From assembly GCA_035576205.1 (NCBI GenBank), contig DATLWR010000105.1, positions 1-25,686 of the forward strand: a stretch of DNA of 25,686 nucleotides, in the 5' to 3' direction. Numbering within the stretch: position 1 is the stretch's first letter; every line of letters begins with the position of its first letter. The stretch is from DATLWR01 sp035576205. GTDB lineage: Bacteria; Pseudomonadota; Zetaproteobacteria; Mariprofundales; Mariprofundaceae. Below, in pieces: positions 1 through 6,732 of the stretch. The notes below the pieces were generated by a model that was not told where the DNA came from, ran no database searches, and saw only the letters and a list, made by a program, of their open reading frames with translations. Both the position numbers and the translations under genes were made by a program.

Positions 1-141
1 AATGCGCTGGCCGATCACCAGCCGGGCGACGACGATGAAAAGGATTTCGAGCAGATCTCGATCCGCATCAACGGCGGCCGCGTGGGGCTGGCCGAGCGCA
101 AACGTTATTGGGGTAAGGCGAGGGATATTCTTGGCGGTTGA
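1..141 (+). CDS. C-terminal end of a GH19 chitinase/endolysin-like protein (partial)
   Basis: An open frame enters from the left edge in frame 1 and ends at TGA 139-141, giving 46 residues. The tail contains ISIRINGG, then GLAERKRYW and KARDILGG. This resembles the conserved C-terminus of glycoside hydrolase family 19 chitinases and phage-type endolysins (pattern ITRRINGG...GLADR...KA..VL). Such enzymes cut beta-1,4 links in chitin or peptidoglycan. The catalytic glutamates lie upstream and are outside the window, so activity cannot be judged. An overlapping frame starting at position 2 shows no family resemblance and was discarded. A GC-rich hairpin with a T-rich tail follows about 45 nt downstream. 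Confidence 0.6.
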   Translation, partial: NALADHQPGDDDEKDFEQISIRINGGRVGLAERKRYWGKARDILGG

Positions 142-185
142 AGGTCGGTTTCACGAAGTCGCGATGACCGACCAACTCGGATCCG

Positions 186-212
186 GCCGGCAACGCGCCG
201 GCTTTGTTATTT
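186..212 (+). terminator. Probable Rho-independent terminator
   Basis: GCCGGC (186-191), a 5-nt loop AACGC, GCCGGC (197-202), then TTTGTTATTT. The stem is short (6 bp) but all G/C, and it is followed directly by a T-rich run. It sits downstream of the chitinase-like gene and probably ends that transcript. The T-run overlaps the 3' end of the tusA remnant on the other strand. Confidence 0.5.
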
Positions 213-296
213 CTCGATCGGCAGCAGGTACTTGCCATTGTCGGTAACCTTGATGGAGAGAACCTTGCAGCCCTGCTTCTCGCAGGAGCGCAGCGC
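207..296 (-). pseudogene. 3' remnant of a tusA-like gene
   Basis: Read on the minus strand, this stretch encodes about the last 29 residues of a TusA-family protein, ending KVTDNGKYLLPIEK and stop TAA (207-209). I aligned it by eye with the intact tusA-like gene at 2553-2642. About 77 of 90 bases match (86%) with no gaps, and the stop codons line up. Similarity ends abruptly at 296. The N-terminal half with the active-site cysteine is absent, so this cannot be a working sulfurtransferase. Differences fall at silent and replacement sites alike, as expected of an old paralog that has decayed. A longer frame (207-452) runs through it, but its first part has no TusA similarity. Confidence 0.65.
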
Positions 297-360
297 GCAC
301 ACCCTTCTATGATCGGCTCCGGGAATATATCGTTCGGAGAGAGACCGGCCGGGTGGGGAC

Positions 361-2514
361 GTGCGACAAGACAACCTGCAACCTATCGAAGTCAGAAAGC
401 AGCAGGTCAGGCTGCTGTACGAAGCGCTGCCCAGAACACTGGTCGCCGGCACCGTGGTGGCGCTGGTGCTCAGTTATGTGCAGCTGGACGTTATCGGGAC
501 GGCGCATGTAGCCCTCTGGCTTTCGTTACATCTGCTGGTGACGCTGGCGCGTTTCCTTGTCTGGCGCTGGTATCGCAACAACCCGGATGCCGAAGTGGCA
601 CGACTCGATCGCATCTCCATGGCCGGTGCGCTTGCCTCGGGTCTGGTCTGGGGCAGTGCCGGCATCCTGCTGTTTTCCGAAACCAGCCGGGAGCACCAGT
701 TCTTCCTGGCCTTCGCGATGGCCGGCATGGCCGCCGGTTCGGTGGCGGTCCTGTCGTACCGTCGCGAACAGGCCTGGGGGTTCATCACGCTGACCCTGGT
801 GCCCATTACCTTGCAATGGATCATCGCCGGCGATGCGATGTCGGTGGCGGAAGCCGTCATGACCTTGGCATTTGCGGCCGTGCTTTTCTCGATGGCCGCG
901 GTGACATCCCGCCACTCGGTGCTGGCTCTCACCGCCGAGGTCGAAGCCAAAGAGACGGCACGCAGGGCGGCGCATGACCGCGATTTCCTGCGCCTGTTGC
1001 TCGATACCATCCCGGCACGCGTATTCTGGAAGGACCGGCAGTCGCGCTATCTGGGCGGCAACGAACTGTTTGCCAGGGATGCCGGCCTGGATTCAGCGGC
1101 GGAGCTGATCGGCAAAAGCGATGAAGAGCTGCGCTGGAAGAGCCGGGCCGCCGATTTCCGAGATACCGACGAGAAGGTCATGCAGACAGGCCAGCCAATG
1201 TTGCGTGCCGAGGAGAAGGGGATCCGGGAAAACGACGAGGTTTTCTGGCGTGAGGTCAGCAAGGCGCCGATCCGCGATCCGGAAGGCCATGTGATCGGTG
1301 TGCTGGGCACCTATCATGACATCACCGAGAAGCTGGAGATCGAGGCGCAACTGCGGCAGGCGCAGAAAATGGAGGCCGTAGGCACCCTGGTTGCCGGGAT
1401 CGCGCATGAATTCAACAACATGCTGGCCGGTATCACCGGCAATCTCTTCCTGGCCAGAAACAAGATCGAAGCGGGCAACGCGGAGTCGGCACTCGAAAAG
1501 CTGAAGGCTGCCGATCAGTCCGCATTCAAGGCGGCCAGGATGATCCGTCAGATGATGACCCTGTCGCGCAAGGACCAGTCGCTTCTCAATCTTCTGCCGG
1601 TCGATCTGGGAAAATGGATTCATGAGGCGATCGATCTGCCGAAAGCCACCGTGCCGGCGAATATCGCGCTCACCGTCCAATGCGAGGACAAGCCGATGGT
1701 CGTCAGTGCCGACACGACGCTGTTGTTGCAGGTGCTGGTGAACCTGATCAACAATGCCTGTGACGCCTGTGCCAGCCGTCCCAGGCCGGAGATCCGCATC
1801 GCATTGGGGGTGATACCCGCAAAATCGGAATTCCTGCGTCGGCACCCGGGTTTTGCCACCACCGAGTGCGTGAAGCTGTCGGTTTCCGACAACGGCACCG
1901 GTATCCCGGCCTCGAAGCTGTCGCGTATCTTCGAGCCCTTCTATACGACCAAGGAGGTTGGCAAGGGAACCGGTCTCGGACTCTCCATCGTGCAGGGCGC
2001 CATGCAGAGCCATCGGGGCTGCATCGAAGTGGAAAGCAAGATCGGGCAGGGATCTACCTTCAGTCTCTTCTTTCCCCTCCTCGACGAGATGGCGGCCGAG
2101 CCAGTGGCCAAGGTCGAACAGGCCGTGCCGGTACCGCACGGCCATGGCGAAACGATCCTGGTTGCCGACGATGAGCCGGAAGTTCTGTCGATGATATCCG
2201 AAATCCTGTCCAATCTCGGGTATCGGGTGCTGGCCGCCAGCGATGGACAGCGGGCTCTCGCCCTCTTCGAGCAGAAGCCGGAGGCTGTCGATCTGGTGCT
2301 GCTGGATATCGTCATGCCGAACATGCTCGGGCCGACGGTTGCCAAGCGTATCCGTGCCATGCGGCCGGAAATTCCACTGGCATTCTGCACTGGCTACAGC
2401 CAGGAGGAGATGCGGGACGAGCTGAAGGATGTCGGGAATTTCCGGATGATCGGCAAGCCATTCCAGGTGGTGGAAATCGGCCGCGTGATCCACACGCTAC
2501 TACGCGGCAGCTGA
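361..2514 (+). CDS. Membrane-bound hybrid histidine kinase with PAS and receiver domains
   Basis: A 717-residue sensor kinase of the inner membrane. About six hydrophobic segments lie in residues 27-182. They are followed by a PAS domain (about 205-335, ending GTYHDITEK), a HisKA domain with H-box IAHEFNNM (phospho-acceptor His349), an ATPase domain with N-box NLINNACDA and glycine boxes DNGTG and GTGLGLS, and a receiver domain with Asp603-Asp604, phospho-acceptor Asp649 in LLDIVMP, and the conserved Lys in GKPF. All key residues are present. The signal is unknown; no periplasmic ligand domain is evident. No response regulator or HPt gene adjoins it, so it is an orphan. The start is GTG with only a weak G-rich leader. 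It converges with tusA, with 38 nt between stops. Confidence 0.9.
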   Translation: MRQDNLQPIEVRKQQVRLLYEALPRTLVAGTVVALVLSYVQLDVIGTAHVALWLSLHLLVTLARFLVWRWYRNNPDAEVARLDRISMAGALASGLVWGSAGILLFSETSREHQFFLAFAMAGMAAGSVAVLSYRREQAWGFITLTLVPITLQWIIAGDAMSVAEAVMTLAFAAVLFSMAAVTSRHSVLALTAEVEAKETARRAAHDRDFLRLLLDTIPARVFWKDRQSRYLGGNELFARDAGLDSAAELIGKSDEELRWKSRAADFRDTDEKVMQTGQPMLRAEEKGIRENDEVFWREVSKAPIRDPEGHVIGVLGTYHDITEKLEIEAQLRQAQKMEAVGTLVAGIAHEFNNMLAGITGNLFLARNKIEAGNAESALEKLKAADQSAFKAARMIRQMMTLSRKDQSLLNLLPVDLGKWIHEAIDLPKATVPANIALTVQCEDKPMVVSADTTLLLQVLVNLINNACDACASRPRPEIRIALGVIPAKSEFLRRHPGFATTECVKLSVSDNGTGIPASKLSRIFEPFYTTKEVGKGTGLGLSIVQGAMQSHRGCIEVESKIGQGSTFSLFFPLLDEMAAEPVAKVEQAVPVPHGHGETILVADDEPEVLSMISEILSNLGYRVLAASDGQRALALFEQKPEAVDLVLLDIVMPNMLGPTVAKRIRAMRPEIPLAFCTGYSQEEMRDELKDVGNFRMIGKPFQVVEIGRVIHTLLRGS

Positions 2515-2552
2515 ATCAGCCGCGGCTAGTCCAGCTTCATCCGGTTCCGGGA

Positions 2553-2774
2553 TTACTTTTCGATCAGCAGCAGGTGCTTGCCGTTGTCGGTTTCCTCGAT
2601 GGAGAGCACCTTGTAGCCCTGCTCCTCGCAGGAGCGCGGCACGTTCTGCAACGGCTCGCCGTCGTTCAGCAGCACCTCGAGATGCTCGCCCTTGTTGATC
2701 CTGGCCAGCATCAGCTTCACCTTCACGAAGGTCATCGGGCAGGTTTCCTTGGTGATATCCAGAAAGTGCTTCAT
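2553..2774 (-). CDS. tusA: TusA-family sulfur-carrier protein
   Basis: A 73-residue protein of TusA size. The N-terminal motif CPMTFVKVKL carries the presumed persulfide-carrying Cys12. The family motif is usually CPxP; here it is CPMT, a variant (CPxT) I recall from a TusA subgroup. A second cysteine, Cys49, lies in PRSCEEQG. TusA proteins receive sulfane sulfur from rhodanese or DsrE-type partners and pass it to tRNA thiolation, molybdopterin or oxidative sulfur pathways. It lies downstream of dsrE2 on the same strand, 169 nt away across a structured spacer. The start ATG is preceded by GGAG at good spacing. A truncated paralog lies at 207-296. The symbol is by family; a dissimilatory rather than tRNA role is inferred from dsrE2. 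Confidence 0.85.
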   Translation of the reverse strand: MKHFLDITKETCPMTFVKVKLMLARINKGEHLEVLLNDGEPLQNVPRSCEEQGYKVLSIEETDNGKHLLLIEK

Positions 2775-2836
2775 GGTTCTCCATTCCTTCGGGGGTGGTC
2801 ATCTCCCCAGGTCATCCGGCCCCATGGACGGGGCGG

Positions 2837-2931
2837 CAAAATTATGCGCGCAGCGCAAAATTTTGTAAGCGAAGGCAAAACGACGCTTTTGCCTTCGCGT
2901 CAAAGGGCAAATCCACGGATGGTATTTGCCC
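2837..2931 (-). repeat. Three consecutive hairpins in the dsrE2-tusA spacer
   Basis: Three inverted repeats lie end to end in the 169-nt spacer. In plus-strand coordinates: CAAAATT 2837-2843 with AATTTTG 2859-2865, plus an inner GCGC/GCGC pair; GCGAAGGCAAAA 2869-2880 with TTTTGCCTTCGC 2887-2898 (12 perfect base pairs, 6-nt loop); and GGGCAAAT 2905-2912 with ATTTGCCC 2924-2931. A G/C-GCAAA(A) core recurs in each. None is followed by a clear T-run on either strand, so simple terminators are unlikely. In the minus-strand transcript they would fold between the dsrE2 stop and the tusA ribosome-binding site, where they could set mRNA stability, processing or relative expression. Confidence 0.7.
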
Positions 2932-2943
2932 GTATCTGAACAA

Positions 2944-3438
2944 TCAGATGAAAATGATGTGGGCGTCTTCCGACTCGTTCAGGAAGGTGGCCACGCCGAC
3001 GACCTCCTGAACGTCGTCGATCAGGTCGTCCTTGCTGACACCCAGGATATGCATCGACATCTCGCAGGCGAACATCCGGATGCCGAGTGCCGAGGCAGCC
3101 TCCATCAGTTCATCCAGCGTGGCGACATTGTTCTTCTTCATCATGCCGGTCATCAGTTTCGGGCTGGCACCGCCGAAGTTCAGGCGCGACAGCGGCAGGT
3201 TCTTCCTGCCGCCCATCAGCCAGTTGAAAACGCGTGACAGGAAATCCTTGCCGATGCCCTTGCGGCCCTGCTGTTTCTTCAGTGCGTTCAGGCCCCAGAA
3301 GGTGAAGAACATCGTCACGTCACGGTTGGTGGCGGCTGCCCCCGTGGCGATCGTGTAGGCGGCGACCAGCTTGTCGAACTCGCCGGAGAAACAGACGATG
3401 GAGATTTTCTTCTTGTCGTTTACAACCTTGTCGCTCAT
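2944..3438 (-). CDS. dsrE2: DsrE2-like (DsrE/DsrF/DrsH family) sulfur-trafficking protein
   Basis: A 164-residue protein. It opens with KKKISIVCFSGEFDKL (Cys16), then TMFFTFWGLNAL, a segment typical of the DsrE2 group. The conserved cysteine near the C-terminus is Cys125 in FACEMSM. DsrE2 proteins are linked by gene context to rhodanese and TusA in sulfur-oxidising bacteria and archaea, where they are thought to mobilise or store sulfane sulfur. No rhodanese or heterodisulfide-reductase genes are visible here. The start ATG has AGGAGT about 7 nt upstream. The leader holds a 17-nt-period tandem repeat (3462-3494). It is probably cotranscribed with tusA downstream and diverges from the symporter gene. 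Confidence 0.82.
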   Translation of the reverse strand: MSDKVVNDKKKISIVCFSGEFDKLVAAYTIATGAAATNRDVTMFFTFWGLNALKKQQGRKGIGKDFLSRVFNWLMGGRKNLPLSRLNFGGASPKLMTGMMKKNNVATLDELMEAASALGIRMFACEMSMHILGVSKDDLIDDVQEVVGVATFLNESEDAHIIFI

Positions 3439-3461
3439 GTCTTACTCCTGACGGAATCTCG

Positions 3462-3494
3462 ATCGATTTGATCCGGCAATCGATTTGGTCCGGC
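3462..3494. repeat. Tandem 16-nt direct repeat upstream of dsrE2
   Basis: ATCGATTTGATCCGGC (3462-3477) is followed one base later by ATCGATTTGGTCCGGC (3479-3494), differing at one position. The 17-nt period and the place 24-56 nt upstream of the dsrE2 start suggest a duplicated operator or leader element. An inverted repeat CCCGCA/TGCGGG (3499-3504 and 3517-3522) lies just beyond it. The rest of the divergent 210-nt region to the symporter start shows no promoter I would defend. Confidence 0.5.
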
Positions 3495-3648
3495 CTAACC
3501 CGCATTTCTTACGGCCTGCGGGCTCAAGCGGGCGCGAATTGTAGCGCCGGCAGCAAACTTTGCGACAGGCAGGCTGACGGCCGCCGCATGAGCGCCATGT
3601 AAAGTGCGTGTCGTTTACGCGGCCGCGATCCGCAGGCAGGCTGGGCGG

Positions 3649-4854
3649 ATGGAGCGGATACGTGAAAACGCCCTGCTGTGGGCAATGCTTATCGGCATTG
3701 TCGCCGGCGGCATCTCCGGCTACTTCTGGGGGCCAGAGATGCAGTCGGTCGCCTGGCTGGGCACGCTGTTTCTCACCACGCTGAAGATGCTGATCGTGCC
3801 TCTGGTGGCGGCGAGCGTCATCACCGGTGTCGCCGGACTCGGCGATGTGCGCCGGCTGGGCCGGCTAGGCGGCATCACCATCGCCTATTACCTCTGCACG
3901 ACGCTGATAGCGGTAAGTATCGGGCTGGTGATGGCCAATCTCTGGCAGCCGGGGGTCGGTGTGCCGCTCGGCGAAGGGTATGCAGTACCGAAGCCGGCGG
4001 CCGGCGACGTCGGCATTACCGATCTGATCCTGTCGCTGGTCAGTCCTAACATCATCGGTGCGGCGGCCGAAATGAAGCTGCTGCCCGTTATCGTCTTCTG
4101 CATCGCTTTTGCCGCCGCTCTCTCCACGCTCGGCGAGCGTGGCCGGCCAGTGTTCGATTTTTTCGACGGGCTGAACGAGGCGATGATGCGGCTGGTGGAG
4201 TGGGTGATGTACTTCGCGCCGGTCGGCGTTTTCGCACTGATCGCCGCGAAACTCGGTGCGGCGGGCGGCGGCGCGGCCTTCTCCGCCGAACTGGCAGGAC
4301 TTGGCAAATATGCGCTGGCGGTGATCTCGGGGCTCTTCACGCATGCCGTGGTGCTCTGCCTGTTGCTGTGGCTTCTGGCCCGCCGGCCGGTGCTCGAATA
4401 CCTGCGGCATCTGGCGACCGCGCTGATGACCGCCTTCTCCACCGCCTCCAGCAGTGCCACGCTGCCGCTGACCCTGGAGGCCGTGCAGAACGCCGGAGTA
4501 CCGGAGAATGCCCGCCGCTTCGTGCTGCCGCTCGGTGCCACCATCAACATGGATGGTACCGCGCTTTATGAAGCGGTGGCGGCGCTGTTCATCGCGCAGG
4601 CCTACGGGATCGACCTCTCCTTCGGCCAGCAGCTGCTGGTACTGCTCACCGCCACCATGGCGGCCATCGGTGCGGCAGGGATTCCGGAAGCCGGGCTGGT
4701 GACCATGCTGATCGTGCTCAATGCGGTCGGCCTGCCGCAGGAGGGGATAGGGCTGATCCTGGCCATCGACTGGTTCCTCGACCGCTGCCGCACTACCATC
4801 AACGTTTTCGGCGATACGGTGGGTGCAGCCGTGGTCGGGCGGCACGTACCCTGA
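3649..4854 (+). CDS. Sodium:dicarboxylate/amino-acid symporter (SDF/DAACS family)
   Basis: A 401-residue inner-membrane transporter with about eight hydrophobic segments. Family signatures are all present: the serine-rich STASSSATLPLTLE re-entrant loop, GATINMDGTALYEA (the NMDGT motif), AAIGAAGIPEAG in the second hairpin, and DWFLDRCRTTINVFGD in the last helix with substrate- and sodium-binding Asp, Arg and Asn. Relatives (GltP/GltT, DctA, SstT) import glutamate/aspartate, C4-dicarboxylates or serine with Na+ or H+; the substrate cannot be fixed from sequence. I chose ATG 3649 because it gives the usual short N-terminus and has GGCAGG upstream. An in-frame GTG at 3604 adds 15 residues but has no ribosome-binding site. 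Probably monocistronic. Confidence 0.88.
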   Translation: MERIRENALLWAMLIGIVAGGISGYFWGPEMQSVAWLGTLFLTTLKMLIVPLVAASVITGVAGLGDVRRLGRLGGITIAYYLCTTLIAVSIGLVMANLWQPGVGVPLGEGYAVPKPAAGDVGITDLILSLVSPNIIGAAAEMKLLPVIVFCIAFAAALSTLGERGRPVFDFFDGLNEAMMRLVEWVMYFAPVGVFALIAAKLGAAGGGAAFSAELAGLGKYALAVISGLFTHAVVLCLLLWLLARRPVLEYLRHLATALMTAFSTASSSATLPLTLEAVQNAGVPENARRFVLPLGATINMDGTALYEAVAALFIAQAYGIDLSFGQQLLVLLTATMAAIGAAGIPEAGLVTMLIVLNAVGLPQEGIGLILAIDWFLDRCRTTINVFGDTVGAAVVGRHVP

Positions 4855-4873
4855 TGCGAACCTGCATCGCTGC

Positions 4874-4932
4874 TTTTAGGATTTCCGGTCATGCGTTAAG
4901 ATGCGCCGCTTTCATCAGGAGGTAATCGCAGC
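4874..4932 (+). promoter_or_regulatory. Possible guaB promoter and strong ribosome-binding site
   Basis: TAAGAT (4897-4902) is a fair -10 hexamer, with TTTTAG (4874-4879) as a weak -35 at 17-nt spacing. AGGAGGTAA starts near 4917 and gives a near-consensus Shine-Dalgarno ahead of the guaB ATG at 4933. No purine-repressor palindrome was recognised. The ribosome-binding site is convincing; the promoter is tentative. Confidence 0.35.
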
Positions 4933-6408
4933 ATGAGCGACCGCATACTCGAGGAAGGACTGACATTCGATGATGTGCTTCTGGTCCCGCAGGCGAGCTC
5001 GGTGCTGCCGAAGACGGTGCAGACCGTTTCCCGCTTCACCAGGAAAATCACCCTGAATATCCCGGTGGTTTCCGCCGCCATGGATACCGTGACCGAATCG
5101 AAGACGGCGATTGCGCTGGCCCAGGAGGGCGGCATCGGCGTCATCCACAAGAACCTGACGCCGGCCGAGCAGGCTGCCGAGGTGCGCCGCGTGAAACGTT
5201 ACGAGGCCGGTGTGGTGCAGGAGCCATTGACCGTGACGCCGGAGATGACGCTTTCCGAGGTGCGCAAACTTTCCGCCGAGCATGGCTTTTCCGGTTTCCC
5301 GGTGCTCGATGCCCATGGCAAGGTGGCCGGCATCGTCACCAACCGCGACATCCGTTTCGAAACCGACAGCAAGCGCCCGGTATCGGCGATGATGACGCCG
5401 CGCGAGCGTCTGGTGACGGTCGAGCAGGGCGCCGACCTTGCCTTCTGCAAGAACCTGTTCCGCGAACACCGTATCGAGAAGCTGCCGGTGCTTGATGGCT
5501 CCGGTGGCCTGGTTGGCATGATGACCGTGCGCGACATCGAGAAAGCACAGGCCTTTCCGCAGGCGGTACGCGACAGCCTTGGCCGGCTTCTGGCTGCCGC
5601 CGCCATCGGCGTCGGCGAGAAGGAGCTGCAGCGCTTCGAGGCGCTGCTCGCCGCCGGTGTCGATGCGGTGATCGTCGATACCGCTCACGGCCATTCGGCC
5701 GGTGTGATCCAGCAGGTGCGCGACATCAAGCGCCAGTACGGCGACCGTGTCCAGGTGGTGGGCGGCAACGTCGCCACCGCCGAGGCGGTGCGCGATCTGG
5801 CCGAAGCGGGTGCCGATGCGGTGAAGGTCGGTATCGGGCCGGGCTCGATCTGCACGACCCGTATCGTTGCCGGCGTCGGCGTGCCCCAGCTGACCGCGGT
5901 GATGAATTGCGCCAAGGCGGGCCGGGATGCCGGTGTGCCGATCATTGCCGACGGCGGCATCAAGTTCTCCGGCGACTTCGCCAAGGCGATGGCGGCCGGG
6001 GCCTCGACCTGCATGTTCGGCTCGATGTTCGCCGGTACGGAGGAGGCGCCGGGAGAGAAGATTCTCTTCCAGGGCCGCACCTACAAGGCCTATCGCGGCA
6101 TGGGTTCGATCGGCGCCATGAAGAAGGGCAGCAAGGATCGTTATTTCCAGGGTGACGTCGACGAGGCGATGAAGCTGGTTCCGGAAGGTATCGAGGGGCG
6201 TGTCGCCTACAAGGGCCCGCTGACCGATATCCTGCACCAGCTGGTCGGCGGTCTGCGCGCCGCCATGGGCTATGTCGGCGCAGCGAGCATCGAGGAGATG
6301 CACGCGCGGGCGAAGTTCGTGAAGATCACCGGTGCCGGCCTGCGCGAGTCGCACGTGCACGATGTGACGATCACCGAGGAAGCGCCGAACTACCGGCTGG
6401 ATGTCTGA
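4933..6408 (+). CDS. guaB: Inosine-5'-monophosphate dehydrogenase
   Basis: A 491-residue cytoplasmic enzyme that oxidises IMP to XMP with NAD+, the committed step to GMP. The N-terminus LTFDDVLLVP is typical. Two CBS domains fill roughly residues 95-210 (GIVTNRDIRFE, MMTVRDIEKA). The barrel carries GGNVATAEAV and the catalytic loop GPGSICTTR with Cys307, followed by the IMP-binding segment ADGGIKFSGD and the flap sequence YRGMGSIGAM. Length matches the bacterial family (about 485-490). It heads a run with a mini-GuaA-like gene and guaA, so both steps from IMP to GMP are encoded together. Confidence 0.97.
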   Translation: MSDRILEEGLTFDDVLLVPQASSVLPKTVQTVSRFTRKITLNIPVVSAAMDTVTESKTAIALAQEGGIGVIHKNLTPAEQAAEVRRVKRYEAGVVQEPLTVTPEMTLSEVRKLSAEHGFSGFPVLDAHGKVAGIVTNRDIRFETDSKRPVSAMMTPRERLVTVEQGADLAFCKNLFREHRIEKLPVLDGSGGLVGMMTVRDIEKAQAFPQAVRDSLGRLLAAAAIGVGEKELQRFEALLAAGVDAVIVDTAHGHSAGVIQQVRDIKRQYGDRVQVVGGNVATAEAVRDLAEAGADAVKVGIGPGSICTTRIVAGVGVPQLTAVMNCAKAGRDAGVPIIADGGIKFSGDFAKAMAAGASTCMFGSMFAGTEEAPGEKILFQGRTYKAYRGMGSIGAMKKGSKDRYFQGDVDEAMKLVPEGIEGRVAYKGPLTDILHQLVGGLRAAMGYVGAASIEEMHARAKFVKITGAGLRESHVHDVTITEEAPNYRLDV

Positions 6409-6447
6409 CGGCAGCTGATCGTCTGCTGCAAGGGTTGAGGTTCGTCG

Positions 6448-6696
6448 ATGGCGGACAGTCTGGTCCTGGTTCTCGACTTCGGTTCGGATTATCTGCCGCA
6501 GCTGGTCGAGCGGTTGCGCGATTCGCAGGTGAATTACATGCTGCGGCCGGGGTCATTGGGCAGCGACGATATCCTGGCCCTGCAACCGGATCGCATCATC
6601 ATCGCCGGCACGCCTGGATGCGCCGAGGAGGGCGAGCTCTGTTCGCCCGGTTGCGATCCGATGAAGCTGGGTTTGCCGACGCAATGCATTCGCTGA
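6448..6696 (+). CDS. Small protein resembling the truncated N-terminus of GuaA
   Basis: An 82-residue open frame between guaB and guaA, preceded by GAGG about 7 nt before ATG. It aligns along its length with the first ~80 residues of the GuaA encoded just downstream: LVLVLDFGSDYLPQLVERLR against ILILDFGSQYTQLIARRVR, then PDRIIIAGTP against PSGIILSGGP, then LGLPTQC against LGVPVLGIC. It stops at the point where GuaA has its glutaminase nucleophile, and lacks the rest of the amidotransferase domain and the whole ATP-pyrophosphatase. A 17-base stretch is identical to guaA (6470-6486 and 6749-6765). It has four cysteines (58, 65, 69, 80) absent from the equivalent GuaA segment apart from the nucleophile. 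Function unknown: a decayed duplication or a small regulatory/binding protein. Confidence 0.75.
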   Translation: MADSLVLVLDFGSDYLPQLVERLRDSQVNYMLRPGSLGSDDILALQPDRIIIAGTPGCAEEGELCSPGCDPMKLGLPTQCIR

Positions 6697-6732
6697 GCGG
6701 CCGGCGAGGTTTTGAAGGATTTTGAGGTAAAC

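Noticed and set aside
143..173. Inverted repeat GGTCGG/CCGACC after the chitinase-like gene
   Set aside because: Six-base arms with a 19-nt loop and no T-run; the hairpin at 186-202 is a better terminator.
204..977. 257-residue plus-strand frame overlapping the first kinase
   Set aside because: It is out of frame with the kinase, whose domains are clear. It begins inside the tusA remnant and shows no recognisable domain.
1093..2493. 466-residue antisense frame across the first kinase, and similar long antisense frames across guaB and ffh
   Set aside because: High-GC codon bias keeps antisense frames open. Their translations show His/Arg/Gly-rich shadow composition and no domain.
2518..2527. 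Palindrome AGCCGCGGCT between the kinase and tusA stops
   Set aside because: Too short and without a loop or T-run; expected by chance at this GC content.
3604..3648. GTG start adding 15 residues to the symporter
   Set aside because: No ribosome-binding site, and the extension (VVYAAAIRRQAGR) is unlike SDF-family N-termini.
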